A stretch of DNA of 64,000 nucleotides from Parazoarcus communis SWub3 = DSM 12120 (GCF_003226565.1 NZ_QKOE01000003.1:62001-126000), one strand, 5' to 3'; shown: positions 42,935 to 53,143, counted from the first letter of the stretch. Numbers and translations are program-made. The notes: a model not told the origin generated them from the sequence alone.

Positions 42935-43665
42935 TGAAACCCGTGCCCGGTCACACCAGCCTTGAGCTGAACCATCGCCTCTGCCACCCGCCCTGCGGTA
43001 CCCTTCATACCCAGTTCAAGCGAGCGGCGCTGCCCCTCGCCCGCAATCGTCGGCAAGCTGAACAAGGTGGTGTCGGGGAACGCCTCGGTCAGCGTCCGCA
43101 TCAAGCCGATCAACTGCCCTTCGTAGGCGTCCCATACGGTAATCGCCTGCTCGACGTAGTCTTCCGCATGGTGCAGATGCGGATAACGGGTATCCAGTAC
43201 CCACTCGACCATCGGCCAGGCCATCACCGGAAACCCGGGAACGAAATAGTGTTCGCGGATGGAAAAACCGGGAATGCGGTTGTAAGGGTTGGGGATGATC
43301 TCACTGCCCACGGGATACACCCCCATCTGCAGGCGCTCGGGGGTGATCTCCGCGCCAAAACGGGTCCGGATCTCGGTCTCTGCCTCGGGATGCAGGGCAA
43401 GCTCCAGCCCGAGGGCCGCCGCCGCACTCTGCCGGGTGTGGTCGTCGGGCGTCGCACCAATGCCGCCGAAGCTGAAGACGATGTCACCGGTGGCAAAAGT
43501 CTGGCGCAAGGTTTCGATCAGACGCGGTCGGTCATCCCCCGCATAGCGTGCCCAACCGAGCTTGAGCCCGCGCGCACCCAGCAGTTCGATGACTTTGGAC
43601 AGATGCTTGTCAGCTCGACGCCCAGACAGGATCTCGTCGCCAATGATGAGTGCACCAAAATTCAT
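42916..43665 (-). CDS. CinA N-terminal-like molybdopterin-binding fold protein
   Basis: The 249-residue protein has the MoCF-biosynthesis fold of competence/damage-inducible protein A (GALIIGDEILSGRRADKHL, FSFGGIGATPDDHTRQ, VPGFPVMAW) but no C-terminal amidase domain. In full CinA the latter is NMN deamidase; the N-terminal part acts as ADP-ribose pyrophosphatase in some species. Its role here is unassigned. Confidence 0.88.
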   Translation of the reverse strand: MNFGALIIGDEILSGRRADKHLSKVIELLGARGLKLGWARYAGDDRPRLIETLRQTFATGDIVFSFGGIGATPDDHTRQSAAAALGLELALHPEAETEIRTRFGAEITPERLQMGVYPVGSEIIPNPYNRIPGFSIREHYFVPGFPVMAWPMVEWVLDTRYPHLHHAEDYVEQAITVWDAYEGQLIGLMRTLTEAFPDTTLFSLPTIAGEGQRRSLELGMKGTAGRVAEAMVQLKAGVTGHGFQWEDKT

Positions 43666-44450
43666 TCTGGAATCCGGGGGTGATCGCCCGAGACCGCGAC
43701 AGGCGAGGGATCAAGCACGACCACGCCGTGTTCGGCACGTTCGCGCCGTAAGGTCTCGAGCATGAAATGGACAAATGCCAGACCTGCAAAGGCCGGCGCC
43801 ACAATATTGACGAAGGGGATGTAAGCCAGCAGCGCCGTGCTCCCCCCAAGCAGCAACATCGGCATGCGTTGATCGGTGCGCAAGCGGACGAGTTCCTCAC
43901 GGTCCGCATGAAACATCAGCGCGTCGTAACCGAAGGCGCGCTGGTTGAGCCAGCCAGTCAACAGCACCGGCACCAGCAGACCTACACCCGGAATAAGCCA
44001 GAACGGCAAGGACAGCAACAAGCCCAGCAGGAATAGCGCGGTTGCCGCCAGCGCATTCCAGATGCTGCCCAGATTGGATCCTCCGTGGCGCTGTTCGAGA
44101 TCCGCGTAGTCCCGCCGCGCCACCCGCTCCAGCATCATCGGCAAAGCCACCACCGCCACCAGCACCGCCGCGGTCAGGTAAATCAGCGGCACAAAACCCA
44201 GCGCCACCGCGATCTTGACCAGGATCAGCACCACCCCTGCGGCCAGCTCCGACCCATTCAACCAGCTACCGACCCAGCTCAAGCCACCCAGCCAGGTCAT
44301 GACCGTGTCGATGATGGCCGCCCAGGACACGATGGCGAGCCCGGTCCACAACACCGTAGCCAGCAGTCCAGGCCAGATCAGATGCCAGAAGATATCCGCC
44401 CGGAACAGACTGCGCAGGGAGCGCCCAAGCGCAAGAAAGATGCTACCCAT
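43662..44450 (-). CDS. EI24 domain membrane protein
   Basis: This 262-residue protein matches the EI24/CysZ-like family: four or more membrane helices (HLIWPGLLATVLWTGLAIVSW, GVVLILVKIAVALGFVPLIYL, ALFLLGLLLSLPFWLIPGVGLL, LLLGGSTALLAYIPFVNIVAPAF). CysZ-type members transport sulfate; this one is not assigned. It overlaps the CinA-like gene by ATGA. Confidence 0.88.
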   Translation of the reverse strand: MGSIFLALGRSLRSLFRADIFWHLIWPGLLATVLWTGLAIVSWAAIIDTVMTWLGGLSWVGSWLNGSELAAGVVLILVKIAVALGFVPLIYLTAAVLVAVVALPMMLERVARRDYADLEQRHGGSNLGSIWNALAATALFLLGLLLSLPFWLIPGVGLLVPVLLTGWLNQRAFGYDALMFHADREELVRLRTDQRMPMLLLGGSTALLAYIPFVNIVAPAFAGLAFVHFMLETLRRERAEHGVVVLDPSPVAVSGDHPRIPE

Positions 44451-44461
44451 CTGGCGACGAC

Positions 44462-45829
44462 TCAGCGTGGCATGCCCGGCATGCCGGGCAGCATGCCCTT
44501 CATGCTGCGCATCATCTTGGCCATGCCGCCCTTGGAGAACTGCTTCATGACTTTCTGCGTCTGTTCGAACTGATTGAGCAGGCGGTTAACCTCCTGGACC
44601 GTCACCCCGGCACCCGCCGCAATACGTCGCTTGCGACTGGCCTTGAGGATTTCGGGCTTGGCGCGTTCGGCTGGCGTCATCGAATTGATGATGCCCTCGA
44701 TCCGACCGATGGCCTTCTCCTCGGCCCCGCCCTGCAACTGCCCCGCCGCCTGGGCAAACTGCGCAGGCAGCTTGTCCAGCATCGAAGACAGCCCCCCCAT
44801 CTTGCGCATCTGGCCGATCTGCTCCTTGAAGTCGCTCAGATCGAAGCCTTTGCCAGTCTTGAGCTTCTGCGCAAAAGCACGGGCCTTGTCCTCATCAACA
44901 CCCCGACGCGCCTCCTCGACCAATCCGAGGATGTCGCCCATGCCCAGGATGCGGCTGGCCATGCGGTCAGGATGGAAAGGCTCGAGTCCGGACAACTTCT
45001 CGCCCACCCCGGCAAACTTCAGCGGTTTGCCGGTGACATGACGGACAGACAGTGCTGCACCGCCACGCGAATCCCCATCGAGCTTGGTCAGGACCACACC
45101 GGTCAGCGGCAGCGCCTCGTTGAAGGCACGAGCGGTGTTCACCGCATCCTGTCCGAGCATCGCATCGACCACGAACAGGGTTTCGATCGGCTTGACCGCG
45201 GCGTGCAAGGCCTTGATCTCGAGCATCATGGCCTCGTCGATCGCCAGACGACCAGCGGTATCGACCAGCAGCACATCGTGATGATGCTTGCGTGCGTAGT
45301 CCAATGCGGCCAGGGCGATATCGACTGGCTTCTGCTCGGCGGTGGACGGGAAGAAATCAACACCCGCCTGACCGGCAACCGTCTTGAGCTGCTCGATCGC
45401 CGCCGGACGATAGACGTCCGCCGAAACGACCAGCACCTTCTTCTTCTGATCCTCGCGCAGCAGACGGGCGAGCTTGCCGGTCGTGGTGGTCTTGCCCGCA
45501 CCCTGCAGGCCGGCCATCAGTACCACGGCCGGTGGCTGCGTAGCCAGGTTCAGCCCCTCGTGGGCGCTGCCCATCAGGGCCTTGAGTTCGTCATGCACAA
45601 CGCCCACCAGCGCCTGCCCCGGCGTCAGCGAGGCAATCACCTCCTGACCCACGGCCTTTTCCTTTACCCGGGCGACAAAGTCCTTGACCACGGGCAGCGC
45701 AACATCGGCCTCGAGCAAGGCCATACGGACCTCCCGCATGGCATCCTGTATGTTGTCTTCGGTCAGACGAGCCTGTCCACGCAGGGTCTTGACCACCTTG
45801 GACAGACGTTGGGTAAGATTGTCGAGCAT
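44462..45829 (-). CDS. ffh: Signal recognition particle protein Ffh
   Basis: The 455-residue SRP54 GTPase has an N domain (1-85), G domain with GLQGAGKTTTTGKLA, DTAGRLAIDE and TKLDGDSRGG, and M domain with a methionine-rich C terminus (GGMAKMMRSMKGMLPGMPGMPR). ATG 45829 was chosen as MLDNLTQRL is the family start; a longer frame to 45883 overlaps the divergent gene. Confidence 0.97.
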   Translation of the reverse strand: MLDNLTQRLSKVVKTLRGQARLTEDNIQDAMREVRMALLEADVALPVVKDFVARVKEKAVGQEVIASLTPGQALVGVVHDELKALMGSAHEGLNLATQPPAVVLMAGLQGAGKTTTTGKLARLLREDQKKKVLVVSADVYRPAAIEQLKTVAGQAGVDFFPSTAEQKPVDIALAALDYARKHHHDVLLVDTAGRLAIDEAMMLEIKALHAAVKPIETLFVVDAMLGQDAVNTARAFNEALPLTGVVLTKLDGDSRGGAALSVRHVTGKPLKFAGVGEKLSGLEPFHPDRMASRILGMGDILGLVEEARRGVDEDKARAFAQKLKTGKGFDLSDFKEQIGQMRKMGGLSSMLDKLPAQFAQAAGQLQGGAEEKAIGRIEGIINSMTPAERAKPEILKASRKRRIAAGAGVTVQEVNRLLNQFEQTQKVMKQFSKGGMAKMMRSMKGMLPGMPGMPR

Positions 45830-45877
45830 AGAGAGAGACCTTCGGGCGCGGTGACTTGGAGTAAACTGGCGAGCGGT

Positions 45878-46708
45878 ATGCATCCAATTCTACTTCATCT
45901 CCTCCCGGCCACGCTTTATAGCGTTCTAGGACTGCTGTTCTGGCGCACCTGCGTGATGCGCCAGATGAGCGCGCCAACGCGCGACTGCATGAGCCGGCGC
46001 GAACGGATCCTGTTGTTGTGCGCACTGCTCGCGCATGGCGCGGCGTTGCATGTTTCGCTCTTCCCCGATGCCGAAATGCATTTCGGTTTTGGCGTGGCGC
46101 TATCGCTGATGGTCTGGCTGGCAATCTGCTTCTACTGGGTGGAAACGCTCTACACGCGGCTGGATGGCCTGCATGCAGTAGTGCTGCCCGCCGGCGTCAT
46201 CGCCAGTCTTCTGCCCGCGCTCTTTCCAGGTGAACACATCCTCACCAATGCGACCTCGCCAGCATTTCGTGCTCATTTCATCGTTGCCATGCTTGCGTAC
46301 AGCCTGTTCACCCTTGCCGCCTTGCATGCAATGCTGATGGCCGTTGCCGAACGTCAGTTGCACCATGCACGGTTTTCGCGCGTGCTGGCCAACCTGCCGC
46401 CGCTGCTGACAATGGAGGCCCTGCTGTTCCGTCTGATCGGCATCGCTTTCATTCTGCTCACGCTGACCCTGCTGTCCGGCGTCATGTTCTCCGAAAGCCT
46501 GTTTGGCAAAGCCTTCCGTATAGACCACAAGACCGTTTTTGCGGTGGTTTCGTGGCTACTGTTCGGAGCCCTGCTGTATGGCCGCCACGCCTGGGGCTGG
46601 CGTGGCCGGAAAGCCTTGAGATGGACGCTGGCGGGTTTCGTTGCACTGATGCTGGCCTACGTCGGCAGCCGCTTCGTCATCGAGGTGCTGCTGCACCGGG
46701 TCGCATGA
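45878..46708 (+). CDS. Cytochrome c assembly (CcsA/YpjD-like) membrane protein
   Basis: The 276-residue inner membrane protein has eight helices and the family pattern FGFGVALSLMVWLAICFYWVE, with a late WLLFGALLYGRHAWGWRGRKA (heme-handling tryptophan region WGWRG). YpjD-like members are next to ffh in many proteobacteria and are presumed to act in heme or Mg handling. It is divergent from ffh. Confidence 0.9.
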   Translation: MHPILLHLLPATLYSVLGLLFWRTCVMRQMSAPTRDCMSRRERILLLCALLAHGAALHVSLFPDAEMHFGFGVALSLMVWLAICFYWVETLYTRLDGLHAVVLPAGVIASLLPALFPGEHILTNATSPAFRAHFIVAMLAYSLFTLAALHAMLMAVAERQLHHARFSRVLANLPPLLTMEALLFRLIGIAFILLTLTLLSGVMFSESLFGKAFRIDHKTVFAVVSWLLFGALLYGRHAWGWRGRKALRWTLAGFVALMLAYVGSRFVIEVLLHRVA

Positions 46709-46799
46709 CCCAGTACCCGCTGTGGCAGCGCAGCAGCACGGCTTGACACCGTGACGCTGCAGCTTCGATACTCCAGGACCGCCTTCATTTGTTGATTAC

Positions 46800-48086
46800 G
46801 TGTCAGACATCGGCCTAACGGCACAATTCGGCGCTCTGGTTGTATTGCTTGTGCTCTCGGGCATGTTCTCCATGTCTGAAACGGTCATGATGGCGGCAAA
46901 CCGCTATCGTCTGCGCTCACGCGCAGCCCAGGGCCACCGTGGCGCGCGGCTTGCTTTGGACCTGTTGAACAAGACCGACCGACTGCTTGGCGTCATCCTG
47001 CTGTTCAACAATCTGGTCAACACGGCAGCGGCAACACTGGTCAGCGTCATCACCATGGAGTTGTTCGGCGACGATCGGTGGGCGCTCGGCGCCGCGACGC
47101 TGACGATAACCTTCATGATCCTGGTGTTCTCGGAGATCACCCCCAAGGTCATCGGTGCACACCACGCGGACAGGCTGGCCGTGGTTGTCAGCTATCCGCT
47201 GGCCTTCCTGTTGCGCGTGTTCTACTCGGTGGTGTGGTTCATCAATCTGTTTTCCAGTGGCCTGCTCAGGCTGCTGCGCCTTCAGCCAAACGAGGAAGGC
47301 AAGAGCGGCGCCCTTTCCACCGAAGAGCTACGCTCCATGGTGCTGGAATCGGGGCAGTACATCCCACAGACGCACCGCAGCATCCTCGTCAATCTGTTCG
47401 ACCTGGAGAACATCACGGTCGAGGACGTGATGACCCCACGTGGCTCAATCGAGGGCCTCGATCTGTCCGCCCCAGTGGATGAGCTGCGCGAACGTATCGC
47501 CACCAGCTACCACACCCGCCTGCCGGTCCACGACGGCGATAGCGAACAGGTCATCGGTGTGCTGCACTTGCGCAGACTGCTGGGTCATGTGCTTCAGGAC
47601 GAACTCAGCGCCGAGCAGATTCGCGAGCTGATGCAAAAGCCCTACTTCATCCCGGCCGACACCCCGCTTTACTCGCAGATCCGGTTCTTTCAGGAAAACC
47701 GCCAGCGCCTTGCGCTCGTTGTGGATGAATACGGCGAGATGCTCGGCCTGGTCACACTGGAGGACATCATCGAGGAGTTGATCGGCAAGTTCACCACCGA
47801 CACCCCCGAGTCGACCCGTCGCCTGCAATGGGGCGAAGACGGCAGCGTGACCGTGGACGGCGGAACCAACCTGCGGGACCTGAACCGGCAACTGAGTCTT
47901 GAGTTGCCGGTCGACGGGCCCAAGACCTTGAACGGGCTGCTCATCGAATACCTGCAGGACATCCCCGAAACAGGACTGTCGGTCCGCATTGCCGACACCC
48001 CGATCGAGGTCGTGCAAACCCAGGATCGACGCGTAAAGACGGCCCGGCTGTTCCAGCCCCGCGCAATTTCCACGCAAAAACCCTGA
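46800..48086 (+). CDS. CNNM/CorC family transporter (HlyC/CorC)
   Basis: The protein has 428 residues from a GTG start. It has an N-terminal DUF21 membrane domain (about 5-185) with several helices, a CBS pair (VEDVMTPRGSIEGLD; PYFIPADTPL, DEYGEMLGLVTLEDIIEELIGK), and a C-terminal CorC/HlyC domain. The family is linked to Mg2+/Co2+ efflux. The start codon has no strong Shine-Dalgarno. Confidence 0.92.
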   Translation: MSDIGLTAQFGALVVLLVLSGMFSMSETVMMAANRYRLRSRAAQGHRGARLALDLLNKTDRLLGVILLFNNLVNTAAATLVSVITMELFGDDRWALGAATLTITFMILVFSEITPKVIGAHHADRLAVVVSYPLAFLLRVFYSVVWFINLFSSGLLRLLRLQPNEEGKSGALSTEELRSMVLESGQYIPQTHRSILVNLFDLENITVEDVMTPRGSIEGLDLSAPVDELRERIATSYHTRLPVHDGDSEQVIGVLHLRRLLGHVLQDELSAEQIRELMQKPYFIPADTPLYSQIRFFQENRQRLALVVDEYGEMLGLVTLEDIIEELIGKFTTDTPESTRRLQWGEDGSVTVDGGTNLRDLNRQLSLELPVDGPKTLNGLLIEYLQDIPETGLSVRIADTPIEVVQTQDRRVKTARLFQPRAISTQKP

Positions 48087-48190
48087 TGTTCTCAGGCCCG
48101 GGGCTTTACAAGCCGGAACGCGGCGTGCAACATCGAATGTCACTTAACTAGGCACACCTGACTTTCAGCCAGGTGATTCATGAGCGGGAA

Positions 48191-49906
48191 ATGGCAGCAA
48201 ACCCTCAGGCCGCGCTCAGCGGACTCGCCCGGGCACTCATCCAGAACGGTCGGCTGACCGAAGCCGACGCAATCTCCTGTTCACAGGGCGGGAACGGCGT
48301 CGCCAATGCCTTCCTGTACGAAGCAGTCCAGCGCAGTCTGCTCAAACCCAGGGATGTCGCCCGGTTTGCAGCAGAAACCTTCGGCTACCCACTGTTCGAC
48401 ATCAGTGCAATCGACCGCAGCGTGGTCCCGCGTGAAGCGATCGACCGTAAGCTGATGCTCAAGCATCAGGTCGTCGCACTGGGGAAGCGACAGAACCGCC
48501 TGACGCTGGCGGTTGCGGACCCGTCGAACATGCGGGCACTCGACGAGATCCGTTTCCAGACCGGATTGCAACTCGATCTGGTCATCGTCGAAGTGGACAA
48601 ACTCGGCAAACTCGCCGAATCACTCGGAGAGTCCGCCCAGCAGTCGCTACAGGACCTGACCGGCGAAGACTTCGACATGGACCTGCTGCAGCAGGACGGT
48701 CCAGCCGAACAGACAAGCGAAGACAGCAGTAACGAAGTCGACGACGCCCCCGTTGTCAAATTCATCCAGAAAGTCCTGATCGACGCCATCAATGAGGGCG
48801 CCTCGGACATTCATTTCGAACCTTACGAAAAGTATTACCGCATCCGCGTCCGGACGGACGGCGTCTTGCGAGAGATCGCTCAGCCGCCGCTGGTCCTCAA
48901 GGAAAAGATCGCAGCCCGGATCAAGGTCATTTCGCGCCTGGATATCTCGGAGAAGCGGGTTCCACAAGATGGCCGGATGAAATTGGTCCTTTCCAAGAAC
49001 AAGGCCATCGACTTTCGTGTCTCGTCGCTACCGACGCTGCATGGCGAGAAGATCGTCATGCGGATCCTTGACCCCAGCTCGGCCATGCTGGGGGTTGACG
49101 CACTCGGTTATGAACCCGAGCAGAAGAAAGCCCTGCTCGAGGCCATCGAACGCCCCTACGGCATGATCCTGGTCACCGGCCCGACCGGCTCAGGCAAGAC
49201 GGTTTCGTTGTACACCTGTCTGAACATGCTGAACAAGGCCGGCGTAAACATCTCCACCGCTGAGGATCCTGCGGAAATCAATCTGCCCGGCATCAACCAG
49301 GTCAACGTCAACGAGAAGGCCGGACTGACCTTCGCCGCGTCGCTGCGTGCCTTCCTGCGTCAGGATCCGGACGTCATCATGGTGGGCGAAATCCGCGATC
49401 TGGAAACCGCCGAGATCTCCGTCAAAGCGGCACAGACCGGCCATCTGGTACTCTCCACTCTGCACACCAACGACGCCCCCTCGACGCTCGAGCGTCTCAA
49501 GAACATGGGCGTGGCGCCATTCAATATCGCCTCCTCGGTCATCATGATTACCGCACAGCGCCTTGCAAGGCGTCTTTGCACCTGCAAGAAACCGGTGGAG
49601 ATCCCCATCGAAGCGCTGCTGCAAGCGGGATTCAGTGAGGAAGACCTCGATGGATCCTGGCAACCCTATGGCCCGGTGGGCTGCGAGCGCTGCAAAGGCA
49701 GTGGCTACAAGGGACGGGTGGGCATCTATCAAGTCATGCCCGTCTCGGAAGAAATTGCCCATATAATCATGACAAATGGAAACTCGATGGACATTGCTGC
49801 ACAGGCCGAACGTGAAGGCGTCTCCGACCTGCGCAAGTCCGGTCTGCTCAAGGTACGTCAGGGAGTAACCTCGCTTGAAGAGGTCCTGGCCACCACCAAC
49901 GAATAA
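48191..49906 (+). CDS. pilB: Type IV pilus assembly ATPase PilB
   Basis: The protein has 571 residues from ATG 48191 (GTG 48173 would add six). It has an N-terminal T2SSE_N domain, then the ATPase with GPTGSGKT, an Asp-box (GEIRDLETAEI), His-box (STLHTNDAPSTLERL) and a C-terminal zinc cysteine motif (CTCKKP, CERCKGSGYKGR). It powers pilus extension. pilC and pilD follow in order. Confidence 0.95.
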   Translation: MAANPQAALSGLARALIQNGRLTEADAISCSQGGNGVANAFLYEAVQRSLLKPRDVARFAAETFGYPLFDISAIDRSVVPREAIDRKLMLKHQVVALGKRQNRLTLAVADPSNMRALDEIRFQTGLQLDLVIVEVDKLGKLAESLGESAQQSLQDLTGEDFDMDLLQQDGPAEQTSEDSSNEVDDAPVVKFIQKVLIDAINEGASDIHFEPYEKYYRIRVRTDGVLREIAQPPLVLKEKIAARIKVISRLDISEKRVPQDGRMKLVLSKNKAIDFRVSSLPTLHGEKIVMRILDPSSAMLGVDALGYEPEQKKALLEAIERPYGMILVTGPTGSGKTVSLYTCLNMLNKAGVNISTAEDPAEINLPGINQVNVNEKAGLTFAASLRAFLRQDPDVIMVGEIRDLETAEISVKAAQTGHLVLSTLHTNDAPSTLERLKNMGVAPFNIASSVIMITAQRLARRLCTCKKPVEIPIEALLQAGFSEEDLDGSWQPYGPVGCERCKGSGYKGRVGIYQVMPVSEEIAHIIMTNGNSMDIAAQAEREGVSDLRKSGLLKVRQGVTSLEEVLATTNE

Positions 49907-49934
49907 AACAAGATACGCACAGGAAGATCCATTC

Positions 49935-51173
49935 ATGGCGACAGCATCCCGTACCGCTCCTCGCCGCCCGCCGGCGGGCACGAAGGAAGATCTCTACAAT
50001 TGGGAAGGCAAGGACAAGACCGGCAAGATCGTGCGCGGCGAGATGCGCAGTTCGGGCGAAGCCTTGGTCCAGGCCACACTGCGCCGCCAGGGCATTCAGG
50101 TGCTGAAGGTCAAGAAACAGAAGATGTCCCGAGGTCACAAGATCTCGGAGAAGGACATCGCCCTGTTCACCCGTCAACTGGCAACCATGATGAAGTCTGG
50201 CGTACCGCTACTGCAGGCCTTCGACATTGGCATCAAAGGGTCTGGCAACCCCAGTCTTGCCCGCCTGCTCAACGAGGTCCGGACTGACGTGGAAACGGGC
50301 TCCAACCTGTCGCAGGCCTTCAGCAAGCATCCGGTGTACTTCGACAAGCTGTTCTGCAACCTGGTGGCCGCAGGTGAGCAGGCCGGTATCCTGGACAACC
50401 TGCTCGACCGGATCGCGACTTACAAGGAAAAGATCCTCGCCATCAAGAGCAAGATCAAGTCGGCACTGTTCTACCCGATCGCGGTGGTCGTCGTTGCCAC
50501 CCTGGTGGTTGCGGTGATGATGCTGTTCGTCATTCCGGAGTTCAAGAACGTCTTCACCAGTTTCGGCGCCGATCTGCCGGCACCGACGCTGATGGTGATC
50601 GCGATGTCGGACTTCTTCGTCGAATACTGGTACCTGATGTTCGGCATCGTCATCGGTACAGTATTGGGCATCAGTTTCATGTACAAACGATCTCCAGCCA
50701 TGCAGATTGCGGTAGACCGCGCCGTGCTCAAGCTGCCAGTGGTGGGAGACATCATCCGCAAGGCCACAGTGGCGCGCTGGGCGCGTACCCTCTCCACGAT
50801 GTTCGCGGCGGGCGTCCCCCTGGTCGAGGCGCTCGATTCGGTGGGGGGTGCATCCGGCAACTACGTTTACCTGACTGCAACTCGCTCCATCCAGAGTGAA
50901 GTCAGTACGGGCACCAGCCTGACCGTTGCCATGCAGAACGCCAACGTTTTCCCCACCATGGTGGTACAAATGGTCTCCATCGGTGAAGAGTCCGGCCAAC
51001 TGGACGGCATGTTGAGCAAAGTTGCCGACTTCTTCGAACAGGAGGTCGATGATGCAGTGGCTGGCCTGTCCACGCTGCTCGAACCCATCATCATGGTCTT
51101 CCTCGGCGTCGTCATCGGCGGCCTGGTTGTCGCCATGTATTTGCCGATCTTCAAGCTCGGCTCGGTCGTCTGA
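49935..51173 (+). CDS. pilC: Type IV pilus inner membrane platform PilC
   Basis: The 412-residue platform protein has two T2SSF repeats (FTRQLATMMKSGVPLLQAF; RWARTLSTMFAAGVPLVEALD) and three membrane helices. GAAGATC is a weak Shine-Dalgarno before ATG 49935. It sits 28 bp after pilB. Confidence 0.95.
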   Translation: MATASRTAPRRPPAGTKEDLYNWEGKDKTGKIVRGEMRSSGEALVQATLRRQGIQVLKVKKQKMSRGHKISEKDIALFTRQLATMMKSGVPLLQAFDIGIKGSGNPSLARLLNEVRTDVETGSNLSQAFSKHPVYFDKLFCNLVAAGEQAGILDNLLDRIATYKEKILAIKSKIKSALFYPIAVVVVATLVVAVMMLFVIPEFKNVFTSFGADLPAPTLMVIAMSDFFVEYWYLMFGIVIGTVLGISFMYKRSPAMQIAVDRAVLKLPVVGDIIRKATVARWARTLSTMFAAGVPLVEALDSVGGASGNYVYLTATRSIQSEVSTGTSLTVAMQNANVFPTMVVQMVSIGEESGQLDGMLSKVADFFEQEVDDAVAGLSTLLEPIIMVFLGVVIGGLVVAMYLPIFKLGSVV

Positions 51174-51216
51174 TCCTGCCCCCGGGGCCCTGCCCCGGGG
51201 ATCCGAACCCAAAACC

Positions 51217-52068
51217 ATGTCAGAACTCTTCCGCGACCCGGTCGCCTTTGTGCCGCTCATGACCCTGATCGGCCTCTTCGTCGGCAGCTTCCTGAACGTC
51301 GTCATCCATCGCCTGCCCAAGATGATGGAGCAGGAGTGGGCCACACAGGCTGCCGAACTACGTGGCGAGCCGGCACCGGCAACCGAGCGCTTCAACCTCG
51401 CCACGCCACGCTCGCGTTGCCCACACTGTGCCCATCCCATCTCCGCCATCGAAAACATTCCGGTGGTCAGCTACCTGATCCTGCGCGGACGTTGCAGACA
51501 CTGCAGCGCCCCGATCAGTCAACGCTACCCGGTCGTGGAGGCCCTCACTGCTGCGCTGTCCGGCTACGCGGCCTGGCACTTCGGCTTCGGTCTCGCCACC
51601 GCCGGGGCGCTGCTCTTCCTGTGGGCCATGGTTGCACTGACTTTCATTGACCTGGATACCCAGCTGCTGCCAGACGACATCACCCTGCCGCTGATCTGGG
51701 CCGGGCTTGCCTTCAACCTGGCCAGCACCTTCACCGACCTTCCCGCTGCAGTGATCGGTGCGATGGCAGGCTACCTTGCACTCTGGCTGGTGTTCTGGGG
51801 ATTCAAGCTCGCCACGGGCAAGGAAGGCATGGGCTACGGCGACTTCAAGCTACTTGGCGCAATCGGCGCCTGGCTGGGCTGGCAGATGCTGCCACTGACC
51901 ATCCTGTTGTCCTCAATCGTTGGCGCGGTGGTTGGCGTCGGGCTGATCGCCTTTGCACGTCATGGGCGCAACGTACCCATTCCATTCGGCCCCTACCTTG
52001 CTGCAGCCGGTGTCATTGCCCTGTTCTGGGGCGAGGCGATCTCTCAGCGCTACCTCGGCAGCTTCTGA
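51217..52068 (+). CDS. pilD: Prepilin leader peptidase/N-methyltransferase PilD
   Basis: The 283-residue aspartyl protease has the cytoplasmic four-cysteine zinc loop (CPHCAHP and CRHCSAP) and the active aspartates in DLDTQLLPD and GYGDFKLLG. GSFLNVVIHRLP is the N-terminal signature. It processes type IV prepilins. The 134-bp gap after it shows no gene. Confidence 0.96.
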   Translation: MSELFRDPVAFVPLMTLIGLFVGSFLNVVIHRLPKMMEQEWATQAAELRGEPAPATERFNLATPRSRCPHCAHPISAIENIPVVSYLILRGRCRHCSAPISQRYPVVEALTAALSGYAAWHFGFGLATAGALLFLWAMVALTFIDLDTQLLPDDITLPLIWAGLAFNLASTFTDLPAAVIGAMAGYLALWLVFWGFKLATGKEGMGYGDFKLLGAIGAWLGWQMLPLTILLSSIVGAVVGVGLIAFARHGRNVPIPFGPYLAAAGVIALFWGEAISQRYLGSF

Positions 52069-52202
52069 TGAAAACACGGAATCTGTCTTGAACCGCTGTG
52101 ACAGAGCCCCCAGATAAGGAATCAGCGACAAAGCACCGAGCGCCGCTTTTTCCTTATGCTGCATTGCGTTAGACTTGCGCACTTGCCTTTCCGGGGGTTG
52201 TC

Positions 52203-52478
52203 ATGCCTATTTACGAATATCGTTGCGAGAGCTGCGGGTTCCAGAAGGAACATCTGCAGAAAATGAGTGATGCCGCCCTGTCCACCTGCCCGTCGTGTGG
52301 CAGTGGCAGCTACGTCAAGTTGCTGTCGGCAGCAGGCTTCCAGCTCAAGGGTAGCGGCTGGTACGCGACCGACTTCAAAGGCAGCAGCAAGTCATCGACC
52401 AGCAGCGCATCCACGCCTGCCGCATCAGATGCACCGGCTGCCGGATGCGGCGGCAGTTGCGCCTGCCATCCGTCCTGA
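52203..52478 (+). CDS. FmdB family zinc-ribbon protein
   Basis: The 91-residue protein begins MPIYEYRCESCG with a paired CPSCGSG, the FmdB zinc ribbon, then a Ser/Ala-rich tail ending in a cysteine cluster (GCGGSCACHPS). It is a putative regulatory or cofactor protein of unproven function, commonly found just upstream of a DUF502 gene and aspS in betaproteobacteria. Confidence 0.93.
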   Translation: MPIYEYRCESCGFQKEHLQKMSDAALSTCPSCGSGSYVKLLSAAGFQLKGSGWYATDFKGSSKSSTSSASTPAASDAPAAGCGGSCACHPS

Positions 52479-52501
52479 AGCGACGGACTGCGACACCAGG
52501 C

Positions 52502-53128
52502 GTGAAGAAGTACTTCATCACCGGACTGCTGATCTGGATTCCACTGGCCATCACCTTCATGGTGCTGGCCTGGATCGTCAATACGCTCGACCAGATCCTG
52601 CTGTGGCTGCCCAATGGCTCTCAGCCACGGGATCTGATCGGGATCGACATTCCCGGCATCGGACTGGTGGTCAGTGTCCTGATCGTGCTGACAACCGGCC
52701 TGATTGCAGCCAATGTGCTGGGACAGAAGATCGTTCAGCTGTGGGAATCCATCCTCGCCCGCATCCCAGTGGTGAAATCGATCTACTACAGCGTCAAGCA
52801 GGTTTCAGACACCCTGTTTTCCAGCAGCGGCCAAGCCTTTCGCAAGGCGCTACTGGTGCAATACCCGCGTCACGGCTCGTGGACCATTGCCTTCCTGACC
52901 GGCAAGCCTGGTGGTGATGCGGCCAATCATCTTGAGGGCGATTTCGTCAGCGTGTATGTGCCGACCACGCCAAACCCGACATCGGGCTTCTTCCTGATGA
53001 TGCCCAAGGCAGATGTCGTCGAACTCGACATGAGCGTGGACGAAGCCCTGAAATACATCATCTCGATGGGGGTTGTCGCCCCGCCAACGCGCAAGCCGCC
53101 GGAACGGTCTGCGCTACTCAACGAGTAA
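52502..53128 (+). CDS. DUF502 family membrane protein
   Basis: The protein has 208 residues from GTG 52502. Two membrane helices lie at about 5-30 and 55-80 (ITGLLIWIPLAITFMVLAWIV; GLVVSVLIVLTTGLIAANVLG), followed by RIPVVKSIYYSVKQV and VPTTPNPTSGFFLMMP. This is a widespread family without firm function. A 7-bp stem-loop (53144-53162) separates it from aspS. Confidence 0.92.
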   Translation: MKKYFITGLLIWIPLAITFMVLAWIVNTLDQILLWLPNGSQPRDLIGIDIPGIGLVVSVLIVLTTGLIAANVLGQKIVQLWESILARIPVVKSIYYSVKQVSDTLFSSSGQAFRKALLVQYPRHGSWTIAFLTGKPGGDAANHLEGDFVSVYVPTTPNPTSGFFLMMPKADVVELDMSVDEALKYIISMGVVAPPTRKPPERSALLNE

Positions 53129-53143
53129 TCCTTCACTGAATCC

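Noticed and set aside
48130-48190. Sigma-54-like promoter before pilB
   Set aside because: GGCACA is present at 48151 but there is no GC element 10 bp after the GG.
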